Shown here in pieces: positions 5,289 through 10,202 of a stretch of 10,202 nt of DNA. Every line of letters starts with the position of its first letter. Position 1 is the stretch's first letter. Both the position numbers and the translations under genes were made by a program. The notes under the pieces were generated by a model. The model had not been told where the DNA came from, searched no databases, and saw only the letters and a list, made by a program, of their open reading frames with translations. The stretch comes from CBFGWV01 sp965652545 (GTDB lineage Bacteria > Pseudomonadota > Gammaproteobacteria > Competibacterales > Competibacteraceae): assembly GCA_965652545.1 (NCBI GenBank), contig CBFGWV010000174.1, forward strand, positions 1-10,202, read 5' to 3'.

Positions 5289-7991
5289 GTGCAGGATGCC
5301 GCCGTGCTGGTAATAGTCCCACTCCATGGGCGTATCGATGCGTACCCGGGCGGTGAACGTCTTGCCGCTGGAGGACGTCACCGTCACCTGCTGCGCACCG
5401 GGGTGCAGATCGCTGATGTCGTAGGTTTCCTTGCCGGTAAGACCCAGGGTGACCGCTGACTCGCCGTCGGCAAACTGCAAGGGCAGCACCCCCATGCCCA
5501 CGAGATTGGAGCGGTGGATGCGCTCGTAGCTTTCGGCGATGACCGCCCGCACACCCAGCAGCAAAGTACCCTTGGCGGCCCAGTCGCGGCTCGACCCGGT
5601 GCCGTACTCCTTGCCGGCCAGAATGATCAGGGGCACGCCGGCGGCCTGGTACTTCATCGCCGCATCGTAGATGGGCATCTCGATATCATCCGGCTGATAA
5701 CGCGTCCAGCCGCCCTCTGTGCCCGGCGCCAGTTGATTGCGCAGGCGGACGTTGGCGAACGTGCCGCGCATCATCACCTGATGATTGCCGCGGCGAGAGC
5801 CGTAGGAGTTGAAGTCGGCCTTCAAGACCCCGTTTTCCTGCAAGTACAGCCCGGCCGGGCTGTCGGCCTTGATGGAGCCGGCCGGCGAGATGTGGTCGGT
5901 GGTGATGGAGTCCCCCAACAGGGCCAGCACTCTGGCACCTTGGATCGGCTTCACCGGTGCCGGGGTCTTGCTCATGCCCACGAAGTAGGGCGGGTGCTGG
6001 ATGTACGTCGACTCGGCAGGCCAGTCGTAGCGGCGTTGCTGCGGTATATCCATGCCCGCCCACAGGGCATCGCCGGTAAAGACATCCGCATAGCGCTTAC
6101 GGAACATCTCCCGGTCGATCAGCGCAACGACCTCTTGAATGGCCTTCTGGTCGGGCCAGATGTCCTTGAGGTAGACGGGTGCACCGTCATTGCCGGTGCC
6201 CAGCGGCTCATTGATGAGGTCGATATCCGCTCGCCCGGCCAATGCATAGGCGACCACCAGCGGGGGCGAGGCGAGGAAGTTCATCCGCACCTCGGGGTGG
6301 ATGCGGCCTTCGAAGTTGCGGTTGCCCGAGAGCACGGACGCCACGGCCAACTGGGCGTCCTGCACGCCCTTGCTGATGGGCTCGGGCAAGGGGCCGGAGT
6401 TGCCGATACACGTGGTACAACCGTAACCGACCAGTGAGAAGCCCAGCTCCGCCAGGTCGTCCAGCAGGCCGGCACGCTCCAGATAGTCGGTGACCACCTT
6501 CGAGCCCGGTGCCAGCGAGGTCTTGACCCACGGTTTGGTCATCAGGCCGCGGCGCAAGGCATTGCGCGCCAGCAGGCCGGCGCCCATGACCACGCTGGGG
6601 TTGGAGGTGTTGGTACAGCTGGTGATGGCGGCGATGACCACGGCGCCATCGACGAGCTCGAAGGTTTCGCCCTTGTAGCTGACCGTCGCCGTGCCCAGGT
6701 GCTGACGTTCGTCGTCACCGATCGCAGTGGTACCGCCCTCGTCCTGAAGGCGGGCGATATCGTCACGTTCCGTGGGCCGACCCTCGCGCTCGCCCTGGAA
6801 GCTGTGCAGATGGTGGCTGATGACCTGCTTGGCCTCGGTGATCGCGATGCGATCCTGCGGGCGTTTGGGGCCGGCGATGCTGGGGACGACTTCACCCAGA
6901 TCCAGGCCCAGCGTATCGGAGTACTCGGCTTCCGGGCTGTCTGGAGTGTGGAACAGCCCCTGGGCCTTGGCGTAGGCCTCCACCCGTGCGATGTCCTCCT
7001 CGTCACGGCCGGTCAGGCGCAGGTAGTTGAGGGTTTCCTCATCGATGGGGAAGATGGCGCAGGTGGCGCCGTACTCGGGCGACATGTTGCCGATGGTCGC
7101 GCGGTCGGCCAGTGTCATGGTCGCCAGGCCCGGTCCGTAGAACTCGACGAACTTACCCACCACGCCCTTCTTGCGCAGCATCTCGGTGACCGTCAGCACG
7201 AGGTCCGTAGCGGTCGCGCCCTCGGGGAGCTTACCGCTGAGGCGAAAGCCGACCACCTCGGGGATAAGCATGGTGATCGGCTGGCCCAGCATGGCCGCCT
7301 CGGCTTCGATGCCACCGACTCCCCAGCCGAGAACGCCCAGGCCGTTGATCATGGTGGTGTGCGAGTCCGTGCCGACCAGAGTGTCGGGATAGGCGTAGCG
7401 GGTTCCGTCGCGCTCGTCGCTGAACACGACCCGCGCCAGGTACTCGAGGTTCACCTGATGGACGATACCGGTCGCCGGGGGCACGACCTTGAAATTGGCG
7501 AAGGCCTGCTGGCCCCAGCGTAGAAACTGGTATCGCTCGCGGTTGCGCTGGTACTCGACCTTGGCGTTCAGATCGAGCGAGTCGGCCCGGCCGAAGTGAT
7601 CGACCATCACCGAGTGGTCGATGACCAGTTCCGCCGGTGCCAGTGGGTTGATCTTCTCCGGGTCGCCGCCCAAGGCCTCCATGGCATCGCGCATGGCCGC
7701 CAGATCGACGATAGCCGGGACGCCGGTAAAATCCTGCATGACCACACGCGCCGGCGTGAAGGCGATTTCCTTGTCCGCATGATCGCCCGGACGATTGGCA
7801 GCCAAGGCCAATATGTCGTCCCGGGTGATGTTGGCACCGTCCTCGTGGCGCAGCAGGTTCTCCAGGAGGATCTTGGTGACATACGGCAGACGGGCAAGAT
7901 CGCAATGCCCGGCCAGTGCGTCGAGCCGGAAGTAGACATGATCCACACCGCCCACCGAGAGCGTGGAGCGGGCATTGAAACTGTCGGTCAT
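5262..7991 (-). CDS. acnA: Aconitate hydratase A
   Basis: AcnA isomerises citrate to isocitrate via cis-aconitate using a [4Fe-4S] cluster in the cytosol; as apo-protein, the family can also bind mRNA. The 909 residues match AcnA/IRP1-type length and order (E. coli AcnA has 891). The start MTDSFNARSTLSVGGVDHVYFRLD is typical. Substrate and cluster motifs include LVGTDSHTTMINGLGVLGWG (205-224), ITSCTNTSNPSVVMGAG (456-472) with cluster ligand Cys459, and YGCTTCIGNSGP (523-534) with ligands Cys525 and Cys528. The swivelling domain 4 follows, with SITTDHISPAGSIK (695-708), YGSRRGNHQVMMRG (730-743) and GTGSSRDWAAKG (797-808). ATG 7991 is chosen because GGGGAG (complement of 7998-8003) lies six bases upstream. 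An in-frame upstream ATG at 8108 would run through a terminator. All three cluster cysteines are present, so it should be active. It forms its own unit downstream of phoX. Confidence 0.97.
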   Translation of the reverse strand: MTDSFNARSTLSVGGVDHVYFRLDALAGHCDLARLPYVTKILLENLLRHEDGANITRDDILALAANRPGDHADKEIAFTPARVVMQDFTGVPAIVDLAAMRDAMEALGGDPEKINPLAPAELVIDHSVMVDHFGRADSLDLNAKVEYQRNRERYQFLRWGQQAFANFKVVPPATGIVHQVNLEYLARVVFSDERDGTRYAYPDTLVGTDSHTTMINGLGVLGWGVGGIEAEAAMLGQPITMLIPEVVGFRLSGKLPEGATATDLVLTVTEMLRKKGVVGKFVEFYGPGLATMTLADRATIGNMSPEYGATCAIFPIDEETLNYLRLTGRDEEDIARVEAYAKAQGLFHTPDSPEAEYSDTLGLDLGEVVPSIAGPKRPQDRIAITEAKQVISHHLHSFQGEREGRPTERDDIARLQDEGGTTAIGDDERQHLGTATVSYKGETFELVDGAVVIAAITSCTNTSNPSVVMGAGLLARNALRRGLMTKPWVKTSLAPGSKVVTDYLERAGLLDDLAELGFSLVGYGCTTCIGNSGPLPEPISKGVQDAQLAVASVLSGNRNFEGRIHPEVRMNFLASPPLVVAYALAGRADIDLINEPLGTGNDGAPVYLKDIWPDQKAIQEVVALIDREMFRKRYADVFTGDALWAGMDIPQQRRYDWPAESTYIQHPPYFVGMSKTPAPVKPIQGARVLALLGDSITTDHISPAGSIKADSPAGLYLQENGVLKADFNSYGSRRGNHQVMMRGTFANVRLRNQLAPGTEGGWTRYQPDDIEMPIYDAAMKYQAAGVPLIILAGKEYGTGSSRDWAAKGTLLLGVRAVIAESYERIHRSNLVGMGVLPLQFADGESAVTLGLTGKETYDISDLHPGAQQVTVTSSSGKTFTARVRIDTPMEWDYYQHGGILHYVLRQLAA

Positions 7992-8025
7992 GATGATCTC
8001 CCCGTTGTATCCATTCGAGTACCCA

Positions 8026-8053
8026 AGTGTAGGGGCCGGAGGCGGCGCGGAAA
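8026..8053 (-). promoter_or_regulatory. Weak candidate acnA promoter
   Basis: On the minus strand, TTTCCG (8053-8048) and TACACT (8031-8026) are separated by 16 bases, giving a leader of about 30 nt before the acnA start. The match to sigma-70 elements is poor (3/6 and 4/6). A promoter must lie between the upstream terminator (8075) and the start if acnA is independently transcribed. Confidence 0.25.
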
Positions 8054-8074
8054 GTTCCGGTTGATCGATGCATG

Positions 8075-8101
8075 AAAAAGCCGGCGTGAAGCCGGCTTTT
8101 T
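8075..8101 (-). terminator. Intrinsic terminator after phoX (bidirectional)
   Basis: AAAAAGCCGGC (8075-8085), a 5-nt loop, then GCCGGCTTTTT (8091-8101) form a perfect 11-bp hairpin. The GC core is flanked by an A-run and a T-run, so it works on both strands. It lies 25 nt past the phoX stop and ends that transcript, keeping it from reading into acnA. Confidence 0.92.
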
Positions 8102-8126
8102 GTGCCATACGCGGGTGTGTAAGGAC

Positions 8127-10082
8127 TCAGGTACCGATAATGCCGCCGTCATCCTTGGTGACGATGACGGTCGCCGAGCGCGGACGGGCGCTGCCGCCGT
8201 CCGGCCAGGTCCCGGTGGGGTGCTGGATATTCACGAACATGGTGCGGCGGTCGGGGGTGGTGATGACACCGGTGACCTCGCAACCGACCGGGCCGACCAG
8301 GAAGCGCTTGATTTGCCCGGTTTCGGGGATGGCCGCCAGCATCTGATTGTTACCGAACGGCCCGCCGCCCAACTGGCTGCCGCTCATGTCCGTCTGGATC
8401 CACAGAATGCCGTTGTCGTCGTACCACAGCCCATCGGGGCTGGCGAAGATGTTGCTGTCATCCAGCGCCTTGCCGCCGTCGGTCAGCACGGCGCTATCGC
8501 CGGCATCGCCCGCCAGCACGAAAATGTCCCAGTCGAACGAGGTCGCGGCGACGTTGCCACGCTCGCGCCAGCGGATGATGTGCCCGGTGGCGTTGGCCGC
8601 GCGGGGGTTGGCGGCGTCGACCTCATCCGCCGTGCGGTTGGTATTGTTGGTCAGCGTGAAGTACACCTCGCCGGTGGTCGGGTTGACAGCGCCCCACTCG
8701 GGGCGGTCCATCGGCGTGGCGCCGACGGCATCGGCGGCGGTGCGGGTGTTGACCAGAATATCGGCCTGCGAGGCGAAGCCGTTCTCGGGCGTCAGGCCGT
8801 TGACGCCGGCGACCAGGGCCAGCCATTGGCCGCTGCCGTCCGCATCGAAGCGAGCCACGTACAAGGTGCCGTTGTCCAGGATGTCGCCACGGGTCACCCC
8901 GGGCTGGAAGGCATCGCGGCTGACGAACTTGTAGATGTACTCGCCGCGGGCATCGCAACCGGAGTACGCCACCACCGGTTGGCCGGCGACGGCGGGCTGG
9001 AAGACGATGCCCTCATGGGCAAAGCGGCCCAGAGCGGTGCGCTTGACCGGCATCGAGCCGGGGTCGTACGGGTCGATCTCCACGATCCAGCCGAAGCCGT
9101 TGGCCTCGTTGCGGTAGTCCTCGCTGGCCGAGGCGCCCTTGGGGGTCACGTCGAAGCGCTCGTAGTCGTCACCGGCGACGGTCTCCCAGCCGTAGCGGGT
9201 GCTGTCGCCGACCCCGTAGCGGGCCAGCTCACGCGGCGGGTTCTCCGCGTCGGTCTTGAAGTAACCGGCCCAATTCTCCTCACAGGTGAGGTAGGTACCC
9301 CACGGCGTGACACCGTGGGCGCAGTTGTTATGCGTGCCGCGGGTCATGGTGCCGTCAGGGCTGTACCGGGTGATGACGAACTCGCTGCCCGCCACCGGGC
9401 CTGCGATCCGCATGGGCGTGAACACGGTGATACGGCGGTTGAGATTGGACGGCAGGATCTGCCAATTGCCGCTGGCGCTCTTCTGCACCTCGACGACCGC
9501 CACACCGTGGGCGTTCATCTCCTTGACCACCTCGTCCGGCACAGTGCGTACACCGTCGACCTCGGTGGCACCGTTGGGGTGCATGTCGTCCTGCTGGATG
9601 TACTCGTGGTTCATCACCAACAGGCCGCGGTCCGAACTGGCCGCGCCCTTGGGCAGCGGGAAGAAGTGCATGCCGTCGTGGTTCATGCCCATCTGCTCGG
9701 CCTGCTCGGCGCCGCTGTTGAGCCCGCCGTCGATGTACGCCGGGTAGCTGCCGGTGATGGGCGTACCCCAGGCGGCGAACGGTATGGCGGTGTAGCCGGT
9801 GGGTACGGTGATATCGTCGGCCCGGTTGACCATGACGGCCGAGAAGCCCAGCAACGTCGGCTCCACCGACACATCGTCATCGTCGTTGTCGCTGCCGCCG
9901 CAGCCGCTGAGCGCACCGCCGAAGAAGCCCAGCGCCGCCAGACCGATACCGCCCCGAAGCACCTGACGGCGATTCAGGCGCGCCTCAAGGATGGTTTGAA
10001 AGGGCGTATTGCCCGAGCGGTTGCTCAACGGCTCTTCGCCGCGCTGGAGCATGGCACGCAATTGATCGTTCACCTTGGACAC
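8127..10082 (-). CDS. phoX: PhoX-family (DUF839) phosphatase, Tat-exported lipoprotein
   Basis: This is a 651-residue PhoX-type alkaline phosphatase. Characterised members release phosphate from organic esters and use iron and calcium rather than zinc. A long N-region carries the twin-arginine motif LNRRQVLRG (36-44), then a hydrophobic segment and a lipobox LSGC with Cys61, followed by GGSDNDDDD. It is therefore probably folded before Tat export and then lipid-anchored on the periplasmic side. The family core is visible: HNNCAHGVTPWGTYLTCEEN (251-270), whose Cys254 probably matches the known iron-ligand cysteine, GRFAHEG (352-358), SGCDARGEYIYKFVS (374-388), ASPDGLWYDDNGILWIQTD (547-565) and TGVITTPDRRTMFVNIQHP (604-622). 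The start is GTG at 10082, with GGGAG eight bases upstream. A Pho-box-like element lies about 80 nt upstream. Other DUF839 proteins without proven phosphatase activity are the main alternative. Confidence 0.9.
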   Translation of the reverse strand: MSKVNDQLRAMLQRGEEPLSNRSGNTPFQTILEARLNRRQVLRGGIGLAALGFFGGALSGCGGSDNDDDDVSVEPTLLGFSAVMVNRADDITVPTGYTAIPFAAWGTPITGSYPAYIDGGLNSGAEQAEQMGMNHDGMHFFPLPKGAASSDRGLLVMNHEYIQQDDMHPNGATEVDGVRTVPDEVVKEMNAHGVAVVEVQKSASGNWQILPSNLNRRITVFTPMRIAGPVAGSEFVITRYSPDGTMTRGTHNNCAHGVTPWGTYLTCEENWAGYFKTDAENPPRELARYGVGDSTRYGWETVAGDDYERFDVTPKGASASEDYRNEANGFGWIVEIDPYDPGSMPVKRTALGRFAHEGIVFQPAVAGQPVVAYSGCDARGEYIYKFVSRDAFQPGVTRGDILDNGTLYVARFDADGSGQWLALVAGVNGLTPENGFASQADILVNTRTAADAVGATPMDRPEWGAVNPTTGEVYFTLTNNTNRTADEVDAANPRAANATGHIIRWRERGNVAATSFDWDIFVLAGDAGDSAVLTDGGKALDDSNIFASPDGLWYDDNGILWIQTDMSGSQLGGGPFGNNQMLAAIPETGQIKRFLVGPVGCEVTGVITTPDRRTMFVNIQHPTGTWPDGGSARPRSATVIVTKDDGGIIGT

Positions 10083-10090
10083 CGGCTAAT

Positions 10091-10095
10091 CTCCC
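10091..10095 (-). promoter_or_regulatory. Ribosome binding site of phoX
   Basis: The minus strand reads GGGAG here, eight bases before a GTG codon. It supports GTG at 10082 as the start; the next in-frame methionine (ATG, residue 11) has no such site. Confidence 0.7.
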
Positions 10096-10162
10096 ATTGA
10101 GCGGATCGTTTTTTGGACCCGCGAACGCTATCCAAGCTGTGCTACGGTCCCGTGGCCGGGCG

Positions 10163-10180
10163 GTGACGGTTTGGTGATCG
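10163..10180 (-). promoter_or_regulatory. Pho-box-like direct repeat upstream of phoX
   Basis: The minus strand reads CGATCAC-CAAA-CCGTCAC. This has the 7-4-7 layout of a PhoB box (consensus about CTGTCAT-AAAT-CTGTCAC), with TCA conserved in both halves and an A-rich spacer. It is 81 nt upstream of the phoX start, a sensible place. The first half matches poorly and no good -10 follows at the standard distance, so this is suggestive only. Confidence 0.35.
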
Positions 10181-10202
10181 GTCGATCGACGGCCAAAAAA
10201 AA
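10181..10202. other. Palindrome and A-run at the window edge
   Basis: GTCGATCGAC (10181-10190) is a perfect 10-bp palindrome next to GGCC and a run of eight A up to the last base. The A-run could be the left arm of a bidirectional terminator for a gene beyond the edge, or the upstream A/T element of the phoX promoter (T-run on the minus strand). The window ends too soon to decide. Confidence 0.3.

Noticed and set aside
5514..7523. Long plus-strand open frames (307 and 274 codons) antisense to acnA
   Set aside because: They lie wholly inside the well-supported acnA gene, lack convincing ribosome sites, and their translations look like codon-bias shadows.
7992..8108. A 39-residue N-terminal extension of AcnA from ATG 8108
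   Set aside because: It would read through the 8075-8101 terminator hairpin. ATG 7991 has a strong GGGGAG and gives the conserved AcnA N-terminus.
8146..8170. Inverted repeat CCGTCATC...GATGACGG near the phoX 3' end
   Set aside because: It lies within coding sequence (VTKDDGGI) with a 9-nt loop and no T-run. The true terminator is the hairpin at 8075-8101, so this is probably chance.
8100..10100. 666-codon open frame on the plus strand, fully antisense to phoX
   Set aside because: It is a mirror of the phoX codon pattern in G+C-rich DNA. Its product has no recognisable motif, while the minus strand encodes a complete, motif-rich PhoX protein.

Overview
The window comes from a G+C-rich bacterial chromosome. 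It most resembles a gammaproteobacterium, judging from the PurB, FumC, AcnA and LrhA-type LysR sequences and the HIT protein with a PQLHVHVIAR motif. I cannot name a genus. I see no mobile element, CRISPR array, tRNA or rRNA. The content is mostly central metabolism, with a few poorly characterised genes.

Layout, left to right. (1) The 5' two thirds of purB (adenylosuccinate lyase) runs leftward off the window edge. (2) A divergent 162-nt spacer holds a short TTTTCGG-type tandem repeat. (3) A tightly packed rightward group follows: a HIT-family hydrolase, fumC (class II fumarase), an exported Arg/Asp-rich protein of unknown function, and a small exported carboxypeptidase-regulatory-like (beta-sandwich) protein. 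Gaps are 33, 12 and 2 nt, so this is probably one transcript. (4) An LrhA/HexA-type LysR regulator faces this group, and the two converging stop codons overlap by 4 bp. (5) A divergent spacer carries a dyad-symmetric T-N11-A box, a partial direct repeat 31 bp away and A/T-rich -10-like elements. Next to it is a 62-codon rightward ORF with a very strong Shine-Dalgarno sequence. (6) acnA (aconitase A, 909 aa) runs leftward, and a perfect 14-bp hairpin overlaps its stop codon. (7) A bidirectional intrinsic terminator separates acnA from an upstream leftward gene. (8) That gene encodes a PhoX-family (DUF839) phosphatase with a combined Tat and lipoprotein signal. A Pho-box-like 7-4-7 repeat lies about 80 nt upstream of its GTG start.

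How the genes relate. AcnA and FumC are the TCA-cycle isoforms that in E. coli tolerate oxidants and low iron best, though here they are in separate transcription units. PhoX would release phosphate from organic esters outside the inner membrane and, if the Pho box is real, would respond to phosphate starvation. The least explained parts are the LysR/small-ORF control region and the exported Arg/Asp-rich protein paired with its small beta-sandwich neighbour. I found no clear sign of a wholly new system; these two are the best leads.
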